This document shows, piece by piece, positions 44,088-53,656 of a stretch of 64,000 nucleotides of DNA. The notes below the pieces were generated by a model. The model did not search any database, had not been told where the DNA came from, and saw only the letters and a program-made list of their open reading frames with translations. The position numbers were made by a program, and so were the translations under genes. Origin of the DNA: Thalassospira sp. MCCC 1A01148 (GTDB taxonomy: Bacteria; Pseudomonadota; Alphaproteobacteria; Rhodospirillales; Thalassospiraceae); contig NZ_LPVZ01000020.1 of the NCBI RefSeq assembly GCF_001613795.1, positions 434,001 to 498,000 on the forward strand. The letters are read 5' to 3'. The first letter of the stretch is position 1, and every line of letters begins with the position of its first letter.

Positions 44088-45524
44088 CTAATTCCCTTCT
44101 TTCTTCTCAGTTTCCCGTCCATACTGATCGTCAAAACGTACGATATCGTCTTCACCCAAGTATGTGCCCGACTGAACCTCTATAAGCTCAAGCGGGGTTT
44201 TTCCGGGATTCTCCATTCGGTGAACCGCACCTAGGGGAATATAGGTTGATTCGTTCTCGTGTAGCAGGAAGTTTTCATCTTCGCGCGTTACCAGTGCTGT
44301 TCCTTTAACAACGATCCAGTGCTCAGCGCGATGGTTATGTCTTTGTAAAGAGAGTCTTGCACCTGGCTTGACAGTAATGCGTTTGACCTGGAATCGGTCG
44401 CTATGATCAATGCTATCGTACGCGCCCCAAGGGCGTGCGACACGGCGATGCTCTTGTACTTCCGCGCGACCGGCTGCATCTAGCTCTGACACGACACCCT
44501 TTACTTTTTCTACTTGATCAAGCGCACTTACCATCAGGGCATCCGGAGTATCAATAATCGCCAAATCTTGCGTGCCGATTGTCACGACGAGACGACGGTC
44601 GGAGGCATGTACAAGGGTGTTCTTTGAATCAATCGAATGAATGTTTTCGGTGACACCGAGCTTGCCACAATTCTCTTGGTCAACTTCGCTCAGTGCAAAC
44701 ATCGCATCCCAACTGCCGACATCACTCCACACGCCCTTAAACGGAACTACAGCGATATTGTTCGCACGTTCCATCACCGCATAGTCGATGCTCTTATTCG
44801 TTGCATCGACGAATTCTGCTCCGGGCCGCCAGAATGCACCGTCCTGTTCAGCACTTGCAATTGAAGCAATACATTTGTCATAGATCGTCGGCTCAAAGGC
44901 CTGTATTGATTCAAGCAGCACAGACCGCTTGATCAGAAAAATACCCGAGTTCCAGAGGAACTTGCCTGAGGACAGGAATTTCAGAGCTGTATCGCAATCG
45001 GGTTTTTCGTGAAAGCGCACCGACTTTGCAGCATCACCACGAATTCCCTCACCTGTTTCAATATAGCCGTAAGCGGTACTTGGTCCACTTGGCTGAACGC
45101 CGAAGGTCACAATCCATCCGCCACTCGCGAGATCCAAAGCACCAATGACCATTGCGCGAAATTCGTTTGCGTTTGGAATAAAGTGATCGGCGGGGCAAAA
45201 CAGAAGCAAGTCATCAGGACCTCCTTCAAAAGCTGCAGCCAAACCCATTGCAGGCGCGGTATCCCGCCCACAAGGTTCAAGGATTTGGATAAGGTCCTGC
45301 CCGGTCTTATCGGCAATCTCTTGAACAAAAAAACGGTAATCATTCCCGCTAACAGCCAGAACATCGCCAAGAGGGGACACTCTATCAAGAGTGAGTTCAA
45401 ATAGGGACTTTCCGTCATACAGAGGAATGAACTGTTTGGGAAACGCCTTGCGTGAAAGCGGCCACAGCCTTGTCCCAGACCCGCCGCACATGATGACGGG
45501 CTTGATGGTTTTTTCTTCTCGCAT
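44088..45524 (-). CDS. manC: Mannose-1-phosphate guanylyltransferase/mannose-6-phosphate isomerase
   Basis: The 478-residue bifunctional enzyme supplies GDP-mannose. The nucleotidyltransferase domain has GGSGTRLWPLSRKAFPKQF near residue 13; a C-terminal cupin isomerase domain has HNHRAEHWIVVKGTA. It is co-transcribed with fcl and feeds capsule, LPS or fucose-containing polysaccharide synthesis. Confidence 0.95.
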   Translation of the reverse strand: MREEKTIKPVIMCGGSGTRLWPLSRKAFPKQFIPLYDGKSLFELTLDRVSPLGDVLAVSGNDYRFFVQEIADKTGQDLIQILEPCGRDTAPAMGLAAAFEGGPDDLLLFCPADHFIPNANEFRAMVIGALDLASGGWIVTFGVQPSGPSTAYGYIETGEGIRGDAAKSVRFHEKPDCDTALKFLSSGKFLWNSGIFLIKRSVLLESIQAFEPTIYDKCIASIASAEQDGAFWRPGAEFVDATNKSIDYAVMERANNIAVVPFKGVWSDVGSWDAMFALSEVDQENCGKLGVTENIHSIDSKNTLVHASDRRLVVTIGTQDLAIIDTPDALMVSALDQVEKVKGVVSELDAAGRAEVQEHRRVARPWGAYDSIDHSDRFQVKRITVKPGARLSLQRHNHRAEHWIVVKGTALVTREDENFLLHENESTYIPLGAVHRMENPGKTPLELIEVQSGTYLGEDDIVRFDDQYGRETEKKEGN

Positions 45525-45731
45525 GTCTAAGTTGCGCTTTCAGCTGACGCGTCTTTCAGAACCGACCCCGCTTATAGAACAGTTTGTATCACCCTTCCAA
45601 GATCTCAGTCACTTGTAAGGCAAACAAATCCCCTAAAACCTTCAGGCAACCTTACTCACCATTTACAGTATCAAAGAATAAAAGCATTTTTCGCTCTGTG
45701 GCGCGGCTTGGTCACCAACCTTATACTCGCG

Positions 45732-45764
45732 AAAAAACACCCCGCAAATTTTGCGGGGTGTTTT
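45732..45764 (-). terminator. Rho-independent terminator after phaB
   Basis: Perfect 15-bp arms AAAACACCCCGCAAA and TTTGCGGGGTGTTTT around one base (45734-45764), with additional T residues on the minus strand. Confidence 0.92.
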
Positions 45765-45785
45765 GGTTCGTGCGATCAGGCCGCA

Positions 45786-46508
45786 TCACGACATATGCTG
45801 ACCGCCATTAATCGACAGGCAGGAACCGGTGATGAAGCCGGAATTCGGGCCGCAGAGATAGAGGATCGCCTGCGCGATCTCGGCTGCTTCGCCCAAACGG
45901 CCGACCGGAATTTTGGAAATAATGCCTTCGAGTACCTTTTCCGGAACAGCCGCCACCATGTCGGTATTGATATAGCCCGGCGCGATGGTGTTGACCGTAA
46001 TCCCCTTGCGCGCGACTTCCTGGGCGAGTGCCTTGGTAAAGCCGTGCACGCCTGCCTTGGCAGCAGAATAGTTGGTCTGGCCGAACTGACCTGCCTGCCC
46101 GTTAATCGAGGAAATATTCACAACCCGGCCAAATCCACGCGCGCGCATGCCTTCAAGAACCGGTTTGGTCATGTAAAACAGCGAGCTCAGATTGGTATCA
46201 ATCACCGCGTTCCATTGCTCGGTCTCCATCTTGTGCATGAAGCCGTCGCGGGTAATGCCGGCATTGTTGATCAGAATATCGATTGGCCCGACTTCAACCT
46301 CGACCTTGGCGATGCCCGCAGCGCACGCATCAGCGTCGGCGACACTCCATTTATAGGTCGCAATACCGGTTTCATCGGTAAAGGCTTTCGCGGCCTCGTC
46401 ATTGCCAGCATAGTTCGCAACCACGGTATAGCCCGCGTCCTTGAGTGACAGGCTGATGGCCTTGCCAATGCCGCGCGTTCCACCGGTTACCAGTGCTGTT
46501 TTTGTCAT
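45786..46508 (-). CDS. phaB: Acetoacetyl-CoA reductase
   Basis: The 240-residue SDR reduces acetoacetyl-CoA with NADPH to (R)-3-hydroxybutyryl-CoA for PHB synthesis. Seen: VTGGTRGIGKAI, INNAGITRDGFMHKM, and the catalytic Tyr-x3-Lys in NYSAAKAGVHGFTKAL. It follows phaA in the same direction, with a 247-base gap. No phaC is in the window. Confidence 0.95.
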   Translation of the reverse strand: MTKTALVTGGTRGIGKAISLSLKDAGYTVVANYAGNDEAAKAFTDETGIATYKWSVADADACAAGIAKVEVEVGPIDILINNAGITRDGFMHKMETEQWNAVIDTNLSSLFYMTKPVLEGMRARGFGRVVNISSINGQAGQFGQTNYSAAKAGVHGFTKALAQEVARKGITVNTIAPGYINTDMVAAVPEKVLEGIISKIPVGRLGEAAEIAQAILYLCGPNSGFITGSCLSINGGQHMS

Positions 46509-46755
46509 GGTCGCCTCCCTAAACTTCGTTCATCAAACGTGTCATTATCGCGATTTCCGTAGCTTGCCCTTCTACGACTAGCGTAATATTAGTCCATAAA
46601 AAGCGTTATATATGTAATTTTATTTCATCTCCATCATCGATTTTTGCAATGCCGCTTAGTCTTTCGTCGCACTGCAGCACAAGTTGCATCAATGCAAACG
46701 GGGCATCCCCGCCAAGAGGACGCCCCGCATGTTTTATTTTCCGGCAAAGGATCGC
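46509..46755 (-). other. phaA-phaB intergenic region with TGC/GCA palindrome
   Basis: Contains an imperfect hairpin GGGGCATCC/GGACGCCCC (46700-46726), likely a weak terminator of phaA, and TTGCAT-CA-ATGCAA (46684-46697), which recalls the TGC/GCA sites at the phasin gene. The remaining part, AT-rich around 46570-46630, probably holds a phaB promoter. Confidence 0.45.
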
Positions 46756-47928
46756 TTAGCGTTCAACGCAAAGCGCAACCCCCATGCCGCCGCCAATGCA
46801 GAGCGTCGCCAGACCTTTTTTGGCATCGCGTTTCTGCATTTCGTGCAGCAATGTGGTGAACACACGGGCGCCGGATGCGCCGATGGGATGGCCAAGTGCA
46901 ATCGCACCGCCATTAACGTTGACCTTGTCGGTATCCCAGCCCATGTCGCGGTTGACTGCAATCGCCTGCGCGGCAAAGGCTTCGTTGGCTTCGATCAGGT
47001 CAAGGTCGGCTGCCGACCAGCCCGCCTTCTCAAGCGCCTTTTTCGACGCCGGGATCGGACCAGACCCCATGATCGCCGGATCGACACCGGCCGTTGCCCA
47101 GCTTTTGATGGTGGCAAGCGGGGTCAGGCCGCGCTTGGACGCCTCAGCCGCTGACATGACAATCAGGGCTGCAGCGCCATCATTGATGCCCGATGCGTTA
47201 CCAGCGGTAACCGTACCTTCCTTATCGAACGCCGGGCGAAGCTTCGCCATGCCTTCGGGTGAGGCACCGTGACGCGGATATTCATCCGTATCAAAGACAA
47301 TGTCGCCTTTGCGGTTGGGAATGGTCACCGCGGCAATTTCGTCATCGAAGCGGCCAGCCTTCTGGGCGGCTTCGGCCTTGTTCTGGGAGCTTGCGGCAAA
47401 TGCGTCCTGCTCTTCGCGCGAGATGCCCCACTTGTTGGCAATGTTTTCTGCGGTATTGCCCATGTGATAGCCGTTAAACGCGCACCACAGACCATCCTTG
47501 ATCATGCTGTCGATGAATTTGACATCGCCCATTTTGTGGCCCGCGCGCAAATGCGCCACATGGCCCGAAAGCGACATGTTTTCCTGACCGCCAGCAACAA
47601 CGATATTGGCATCACCGGTCATGATCTGCTGGGCGGCAAGGGCGACTGTACGCAGACCCGAGCCACAAACCTGGTTGATGAGAAACGCGGTCGCGCGGTC
47701 AGAAATACCTGCGCCAATCGCGGCCTGGCGCGCCGGGTTCTGCCCCTGACCGCCTGTCAGGACCTGACCAAGGATCACTTCGTCAACAGCATCGCCTTCG
47801 ACGCCTGCGCGTTCAAGTGCGGCCTTGATGGCAACAGCACCCAGATCGTGCGCCGGGGTATTGGCCAGCGTGCCACTGAATGCGCCGATTGGTGTCCGTG
47901 CGGCACCCACAATTACGACGTCGGTCAT
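46756..47928 (-). CDS. phaA: Acetyl-CoA C-acetyltransferase (beta-ketothiolase)
   Basis: The 390-residue thiolase condenses two acetyl-CoA to acetoacetyl-CoA. Catalytic residues are visible: Cys in [12 protein letters not shown] near residue 88, His in [12 protein letters not shown], and Cys in [12 protein letters not shown] near the C-terminus. GGAGGATC precedes the start. With phaB it forms the PHB precursor pathway. Confidence 0.96.
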   Translation of the reverse strand: MTDVVIVGAARTPIGAFSGTLANTPAHDLGAVAIKAALERAGVEGDAVDEVILGQVLTGGQGQNPARQAAIGAGISDRATAFLINQVCGSGLRTVALAAQQIMTGDANIVVAGGQENMSLSGHVAHLRAGHKMGDVKFIDSMIKDGLWCAFNGYHMGNTAENIANKWGISREEQDAFAASSQNKAEAAQKAGRFDDEIAAVTIPNRKGDIVFDTDEYPRHGASPEGMAKLRPAFDKEGTVTAGNASGINDGAAALIVMSAAEASKRGLTPLATIKSWATAGVDPAIMGSGPIPASKKALEKAGWSAADLDLIEANEAFAAQAIAVNRDMGWDTDKVNVNGGAIALGHPIGASGARVFTTLLHEMQKRDAKKGLATLCIGGGMGVALCVER

Positions 47929-48400
47929 GAGATCCTCCGATTAATCCTGATTACGTTTCCAAAGATCGGGCAAAGATCGTTGCGGGCCTTGCTCAGATCC
48001 AGACATGATCTTATCGCACCGCAGCAGAATTCCAAGCACTGATCCCTACCACTTTCGGTCAGTCCACAACGATGATTTGCAAGCAATACCCAACTGAACT
48101 TTTCTTATCGACCAATATATAAAGAGTTTGCTTGAACAGCTTCAATCGCAAGCCTCGGTTAGAAATTTTTGGTATTTTCTCGAATTCTGGCCTACTGAAA
48201 TGGTTCGACACCAAAGATAAGCTGGCATGGATTAACTACATAACTGTATCGCGGTTTCCTGATCATTTTTCAATCGGTCTACGGGTATTAGGAAACTCTT
48301 GTTAGAGATCTGATTCCGTCTCATAGCCATTGTTGAGCGGCTCAATTGTAGAGGGCGAGTTACTCTATGAAAAAATCCTTGCCTCTATCGACTCTAAGAA
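47929..48400. other. Gene-free stretch upstream of galE remnant
   Basis: AT-rich sequence with no supportable gene. Composition changes here from that of the core chromosome to that of the polysaccharide island. A faint similarity to the galE N-terminal region (translated NSTMGHV at about 48400) may be part of the decayed gene. Confidence 0.35.
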
Positions 48401-48487
48401 CTCGACAATGGGGCATGTGAATCAGGACTGAATTAGGTGTTTCTTCTTGAGAGCTGGGCTCACTAGTCAGCAACAATGATTGAGGGA

Positions 48488-49283
48488 TTTGCAGCAGACA
48501 ATTCTACAGCAGCTATGTATATTGCCAGCCTGATCTAATCGGTGCAGCTAATGAGAGCCATCGGTAATCTGTATGCCTACAATTTCAATGGTTCACAATC
48601 ACCATTCACCTTAATCCTTTTAATTGAGTCCAATCGAATTGTGTTTTCTTCGAAATTCGCTCTGTATGCAGTGTCGAACAAGAAACTGATTACCGAAAAA
48701 CATTCTCAGTGCGCCTTCCACTTACATAGGCGCTCGAAAGCCATAACCGAGATCATTCTTAGCGATTTTTGCCAAACCGCTGAATTCAGGCGCTTGCATA
48801 TCAAAACTTCAACGCGTCTCACTCAGGTCTGGAGAAAAATCTGGCGATAGTCGCGATCTGGAGACGTACTCACTCTGTTAGCTCATATGGTAGCGAAGAG
48901 TGGTGCTGTACTGAACGTCTTTGGAACCGATTATCCTAGATACAGTGGAACATCTGCTTGCAGATTATGTCTAGGTCGATGACCACGCAATTACACTTAT
49001 TCTCCCTGATTATTATTTACCTAGTCTGGACCGAGGGAACTTTTAAGATATGAAAACAGGAGTCGAGAGAGGGTGTTCTGTCCTTGATGTTCTCAAACTG
49101 TCCCAGAATGTGACCAAGATCAATTTTCAGACTGAATGCGTTGCCCGTCGAATGGGAGATCTGGAAAAACCAGTCGCAAGCGCCTTTAAAACAAAACAGG
49201 CCTTGAACTGGACACCACAGTTTGATGATCTTAAATACACGATCATACGTGCGTGGGCTTTTATTGAAAGACAGTTTCAGTGA
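48488..49283 (+). pseudogene. galE: Decayed UDP-glucose 4-epimerase (galE) gene
   Basis: Translations in three frames, in correct order, match GalE landmarks: FAAD (48488-48499); VFSS (48641-48652); HRRSK (48725-48739), corresponding to the catalytic Tyr-Gly-x-Ser-Lys with Tyr replaced by His; FNA (48808-48816, frame changed); VFGTDYP (48917-48937, original frame); DYV-stop-VDDHA (from 48963, third frame) and GVERGCSVLDVL then the C-terminal LNWTPQFDDLKYTIIRAW (49050-49283). TAG at 48972 and TAA at 49044 interrupt it. At least three frameshifts are needed. Its TGA overlaps the GTG start of the following aminotransferase gene, so the two were an operon. Confidence 0.85.
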
Positions 49284-50485
49284 CAGATAAATTCCTTCCT
49301 TACGGTCGCCAGTCAATCGATCAGACAGACATTGATGCTGTGATCGAAGTCCTCAAGTCAGATTTTCTTACGACTGGCCCAGCAGTTGACCTATTTGAGG
49401 ACCTCCTTGCTGAAAAAACTCAATCTCAATTTGCTATCGCTTGCAACTCTGGCACTGCTGCACTTCACATGGCCGCTCATGCTGCTGGGCTACAGAAAGG
49501 CGACGCGGCAATCGTACCATCCGTTACCTTCCTTGCGTCTGCAAATGCGATGACTTTCACCGGCGCAGAGGTTGTTTTTGCAGATTGCAATCCTGAGACA
49601 GGCCTAATGAGCCCTGAACACTTAGAAGACGCGATTTCGCGTGCAAAAGAAACAAACCTGTCTCCTAAAGTGGTGGTACCGGTGCATCTCGCTGGTCAAA
49701 TGTGTGACATTGAAGCAATCGCAAAAATAGCCCGACGCGAGGGGATGTTCGTCATTGAGGACGCCTGTCATGCAATTGGAACAACCTACGGTCCTGATTT
49801 TAGGTACACTGCAGGGGACTGCACATGGTCTGATATGACAGCCTTCTCTTTCCACCCGGTAAAAACAATTGCCATGGGCGAAGGTGGTGCGGTCACGACA
49901 AACAACCCACGTCTGGACGAGAAACTAAAACTCTTCCGAAACCATGGCATGAGCAGGAACACAGATACTTTTATTGCGTCAGAGCTCGGCAGGGATCGTT
50001 CTGGTGACTGGGGGCAATGGTACTACGAAATGGCAGAGCCAGGCTACAACTACCGCGCTTCAGACATTCAATGCGCCCTCGGCTACAGTCAGTTGAAAAG
50101 GCTGGATCAGTTTCGCGAACGCAGGCGGGATTTGCGGCAGGCTTATTATGCGATGGAGGATAACCTTCCAAGAGGTGTCAAGCTATCTCCAAAGATTTCA
50201 ACTTGCCGGCCATGTCCGCATTTGATGATAGCCCTTTTCGAGAATGATTTTCTCGGAAAAGGGCGAAACCATATCATGACCCACTTAAAGGACATGGGTA
50301 TTGGCACTCAAGTCCACTATATACCAGTGCACTTGCAGCCCTATTACCGCAAACTGCAACCTGAACTTGACCTTCCTGGCGCCGTTCATTTCTACAAAAC
50401 GTGCCTATCTCTGCCACTTTATCAAGCCATGACCGAGGCAGACGTAAAAAAGGTTATTCAATGCTTGAAGGAAATTGGCAAATAA
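49280..50485 (+). CDS. pseC: PseC-like sugar aminotransferase (DegT family)
   Basis: The 401-residue PLP enzyme begins LPYGRQSIDQTDIDAVIEVL and has the PLP lysine Lys195 in FSFHPVKTIAMGEGG. It fits the PseC group, UDP-4-keto-sugar C4 transaminases in pseudaminic acid synthesis, although other nucleotide-sugar specificities are possible. The start is GTG at 49280 overlapping the galE-remnant stop. PseB, PseH, PseG, PseI and PseF genes are absent from the window. Confidence 0.85.
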   Translation: MTDKFLPYGRQSIDQTDIDAVIEVLKSDFLTTGPAVDLFEDLLAEKTQSQFAIACNSGTAALHMAAHAAGLQKGDAAIVPSVTFLASANAMTFTGAEVVFADCNPETGLMSPEHLEDAISRAKETNLSPKVVVPVHLAGQMCDIEAIAKIARREGMFVIEDACHAIGTTYGPDFRYTAGDCTWSDMTAFSFHPVKTIAMGEGGAVTTNNPRLDEKLKLFRNHGMSRNTDTFIASELGRDRSGDWGQWYYEMAEPGYNYRASDIQCALGYSQLKRLDQFRERRRDLRQAYYAMEDNLPRGVKLSPKISTCRPCPHLMIALFENDFLGKGRNHIMTHLKDMGIGTQVHYIPVHLQPYYRKLQPELDLPGAVHFYKTCLSLPLYQAMTEADVKKVIQCLKEIGK

Positions 50486-50497
50486 AGGCGAAAGAAG

Positions 50498-51346
50498 TTA
50501 TTTCTTGAAGCGCGCTGAATGTGAGTGCGAAAACAATGCGGCTACAAGCACACGGAACAATGATTTCGGCAAAATTCTGTATAGAATCTCCCAACCGAAA
50601 TAGAGATTAAGTGACCGGGTGGACTTGTAGGGCTTCCACTGCTTCCATGTGGATACAAGGTTGCTCCAAGAATAGAGTTCGGCGTGTTTCGCTCGGATAA
50701 ACATCCAAAGGTCGACGTGCTTGCGCCTCGAAATACTTGCAAGCATGGCAGTCGACTGAACGCGATAATGGAACAGCGGCTTATTGATCACCGCCCCCTT
50801 GTATCCCATCTTGCCTAGACGAATGTTCCATTCCCAGTCTTCGTAACCTTGGCGCATGGCTTCATCATAACCACCAAGCTCCTGCCAAGTTTTTCTAGGT
50901 TGCAGCAAGCAATACGGTAACTGGTTCAGGAAAAGCTGCTCAAAGAAATTGTAGTTTTTCTTGAGAATTCCTGATGACTCTGCTTCTAGCGAAAGCCACG
51001 AAAACACGAAATCAACATCTTCTTCCGCCAATATCAGTTTCATACCAGTTTCAATGAAATCTGGCTCAAGCCAGTCGTCGCAGTCGAGGGGCAAAACATA
51101 CTCCCCTTTGGCTTCTTGAAAACCACGGTTACGTGCACTTGGCAAACCCCTGTTTTCCTGCCTGATCAGGCGGATATCATCAGAAATTTCGTCAAGGAAA
51201 CTTATAGTTTTCGAATTGTCCGAACCGTCGTCAATCACGATAATCTCTAACGGAGAGACCGTCTGCTTACGCGCAGAGTCAATTGCCTGAGCCAGAAACT
51301 CATGACCGTTATAGCATGGGATAATTACGGACACGGACGGCAACAT
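50498..51346 (-). CDS. Glycosyltransferase family 2
   Basis: The 282-residue GT-A enzyme has VSVIIPCYNGHEFLAQAI, EIIVIDDGSDN, GLPSARNRG and the DxD-like LPLDCDDWLEPDF. It transfers a sugar to a lipid-linked polysaccharide repeat unit. It lies after a methyltransferase gene with a 3-base gap and converges with pseC. Confidence 0.9.
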   Translation of the reverse strand: MLPSVSVIIPCYNGHEFLAQAIDSARKQTVSPLEIIVIDDGSDNSKTISFLDEISDDIRLIRQENRGLPSARNRGFQEAKGEYVLPLDCDDWLEPDFIETGMKLILAEEDVDFVFSWLSLEAESSGILKKNYNFFEQLFLNQLPYCLLQPRKTWQELGGYDEAMRQGYEDWEWNIRLGKMGYKGAVINKPLFHYRVQSTAMLASISRRKHVDLWMFIRAKHAELYSWSNLVSTWKQWKPYKSTRSLNLYFGWEILYRILPKSLFRVLVAALFSHSHSARFKK

Positions 51347-51349
51347 AAA

Positions 51350-52120
51350 TTAGTGCTCCTTGCGTACCATAGGGAGGCAAACAGCCCATATCTCACCCCA
51401 AGTGGTCCCTAAGCTTGCAATTTCAATATCTGCGTCAGACATCTCTTTTTCGAATTCATGAACCGTGTGTTCAATGAAATGAGTTCTGTCGTTGAAGTAA
51501 GTAATGCCGAGTTCCTTCCTCATAGGAACATGCCATTCACGTTCGAAAGCGGGTACCCGGATGAGAATCTGCGAAGGTGACAACACCTCAACTATACGAC
51601 GAAGAAAGCCCTGCCTGTCTTCTATGTGTTCAAGAACATTGGAAAGAATGACAGTATCCGCAGTTTCTTCAGGCAAAACCTCAAATGCATCACCAAAAAC
51701 GAAGTGGAGATTATCCGGATTTCGAGAAGCAACAGCTTGTTCGTAACGAGCTTCGTCCATCTCTACACCGATTACACGGCAGCCCGGCACATTCGCAGCA
51801 ACCGATCGTGCGACGGCCCCGTATCCACAACCGATATCCACAACAACGCTGTTCGGGGAGATATTCTTAATAAAAAAGTCGTGATACATCATAAGGCGGT
51901 GTTTCGGGTGCTCACCCCCTTCATACGCCATAGCACGCTCCGAGAGCAGTCGCTCAAGATTGTCTTTAATTGCGTACAAACGTGGCAATGACTGCGCTGG
52001 AGCGCCAATTCTGGATTCCATCATCAACAGCCCGAAAACAATTCCGCCTCTAACTTTTCCGGGAATAATTCGATACAGCCACGAGAGCAGGCGAACAACC
52101 CAAAGCACAACTAAACGCAT
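51350..52120 (-). CDS. Class I SAM-dependent methyltransferase
   Basis: The 256-residue protein has the SAM motif VVVDIGCGYGAVARSVA, VFGDAFEVLP and ILSNVLEHIEDRQGFLRRIVEVL. The N-terminal 40 residues (MRLVVLWVVRLLSWLYRII) are hydrophobic and may anchor it to the membrane. The ATG at 52120 is chosen over 52174 because GGA lies 8 bases upstream. It probably modifies a sugar or the end of a glycan chain. Confidence 0.82.
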   Translation of the reverse strand: MRLVVLWVVRLLSWLYRIIPGKVRGGIVFGLLMMESRIGAPAQSLPRLYAIKDNLERLLSERAMAYEGGEHPKHRLMMYHDFFIKNISPNSVVVDIGCGYGAVARSVAANVPGCRVIGVEMDEARYEQAVASRNPDNLHFVFGDAFEVLPEETADTVILSNVLEHIEDRQGFLRRIVEVLSPSQILIRVPAFEREWHVPMRKELGITYFNDRTHFIEHTVHEFEKEMSDADIEIASLGTTWGEIWAVCLPMVRKEH

Positions 52121-52447
52121 TATAAATATCCAAATATATCGCTGCTTCCAACACTGCGTAAACCCAGATTTCATCAGCAGAACTGATCAGCTTTACAGCA
52201 AAAGCGCTATCGCCTCGTCCGCCAGAAGCACGTGTAAATTTGTTGCGTGCCACATTGCAAACTTGCACGTCAAATCTACGCAAACAAGTCACTGTCGAGA
52301 AACAACAACCTCGCGCAGAGATAATATAGACCTCATGCAGGTCAGCTGCGCAAGGAACTTTTCCGGTCAATACGCTTGCTCAACGCCAACAAGTCGAGAT
52401 ACATAAACGAACTTATCTTTTGCTTGGAATGAAGTTGGCGGTATCCG
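52121..52447. other. Divergent intergenic region in polysaccharide island
   Basis: No gene or structure stands out. It should contain the promoters of the methyltransferase/GT2 unit (minus) and of the GT4/wecB unit (plus). Confidence 0.4.
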
Positions 52448-53656
52448 TTGCCAAATACCTTAGTCGTCATTGTCGCAGGACGCGTTTCCGAATGGACGGT
52501 CAAAGGAGAAACGCCGCCAGGTTACTTTAACCCGGCGCGGGGCTTTTCACGGATTGTTGTTGTATCACTGGCTCCTGACTCGCCATCCGAGGAGGACCTG
52601 CAAAAGCTATGCGGTCTGGTCGAGTACGAATTTCGGTCTGTTGATCTGCTCTGCTTAAAGGGCTTTGCAAGAACTATGATGCTTCCTCCGCTTGTCCGGG
52701 CATTTGTTATCCGTAGGTTGAATGTTGCTTTTGCTGAGGACGAAAAAGTCTCGGTACGCGGTTACGGTGATACATTCGCAGGAATGGTGGCTTCGATCTT
52801 AGGCAAACACTATCAGTGCAAAAGCGTCGCCAGCATTCACACAACGCATACATATCAGCCGTCAGGTTCATCAAAAAGGGGCAAAGAGCTGTTGCTTAGT
52901 ATACTTGAAAGCATGGCGAGACGATACACGCACTCGAAGATCGATTTCCTAGCACCTGTTTACAGTCCTGCTCTTGAGACAGTCCCTCTTAGATACCATT
53001 CCAAGACACACTTGATCCCGAATGCTGTTGCTGTCGCTAGCGAGGACGTAAAAGCCAATTATCAACAAGCAGAAAAGCTCTTTAGTCTTGTAACTGTTGG
53101 CAGACTGATCACAGGAAAATCGGTCTTACCTATCCTTGAAGCTGTTCAACAGACTCCATTTACCACGCTAACCATCATCGGAGATGGCCCAAATAGACGA
53201 TTGATCGAGAACTGGATTAGATCTCAGAGGATGTCGCACCGCGTAAAACTCGTCCCTCGCATGGAAAACAAAGAGCTTGTTACAAAACTCAAAAACTTCG
53301 ACGCGTTTGTCGGGTACACAGAGTTTGCCGAGATACCCAAGACTGTCATCGAAGCAGGTCTCGTAGGCCTACCCATTGTCCTCAACACTCCAAAATATCG
53401 CTTACCAAAAGAGTACGATGGTATCGCGATACATTGGGTAGACGGACAGCCACAGAGCTACGCCAAAGCTATAGGGAGTCTTATTGACACCCCATCTGAT
53501 CGAGAACTGTCTGGAAGAGATACCCGGGAAAAATTCGAGATCCTGTTCGACCCGGACACCAGCAACAAGAGAATGTTTCAGTTATTGACAGCTGCAGAAC
53601 TGGACATGCTCCCGAACCATCAAACGCACAATGACGGGAGCAATGGAGCTGCATGA
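52448..53656 (+). CDS. Glycosyltransferase family 4
   Basis: The 402-residue GT-B enzyme starts at TTG 52448, because TGA lies 18 bases upstream in frame and the N-terminus VVIVAGRVSEWTVKGETPPG fits the family. The donor domain has LVTVGRLITGKSVLPILEAV, TIIGDGPNRRLIE and an EX7E-like EIPKTVIEAGLVGLPIV. Its stop overlaps the wecB ATG by 4 bases. Confidence 0.85.
   Translation: MPNTLVVIVAGRVSEWTVKGETPPGYFNPARGFSRIVVVSLAPDSPSEEDLQKLCGLVEYEFRSVDLLCLKGFARTMMLPPLVRAFVIRRLNVAFAEDEKVSVRGYGDTFAGMVASILGKHYQCKSVASIHTTHTYQPSGSSKRGKELLLSILESMARRYTHSKIDFLAPVYSPALETVPLRYHSKTHLIPNAVAVASEDVKANYQQAEKLFSLVTVGRLITGKSVLPILEAVQQTPFTTLTIIGDGPNRRLIENWIRSQRMSHRVKLVPRMENKELVTKLKNFDAFVGYTEFAEIPKTVIEAGLVGLPIVLNTPKYRLPKEYDGIAIHWVDGQPQSYAKAIGSLIDTPSDRELSGRDTREKFEILFDPDTSNKRMFQLLTAAELDMLPNHQTHNDGSNGAA

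Noticed and set aside
48542-48850. Plus-strand open frame of 102 codons as a real gene
   Set aside because: Its translation matches the middle of GalE but the conserved sequence continues in other frames; it is part of a pseudogene.
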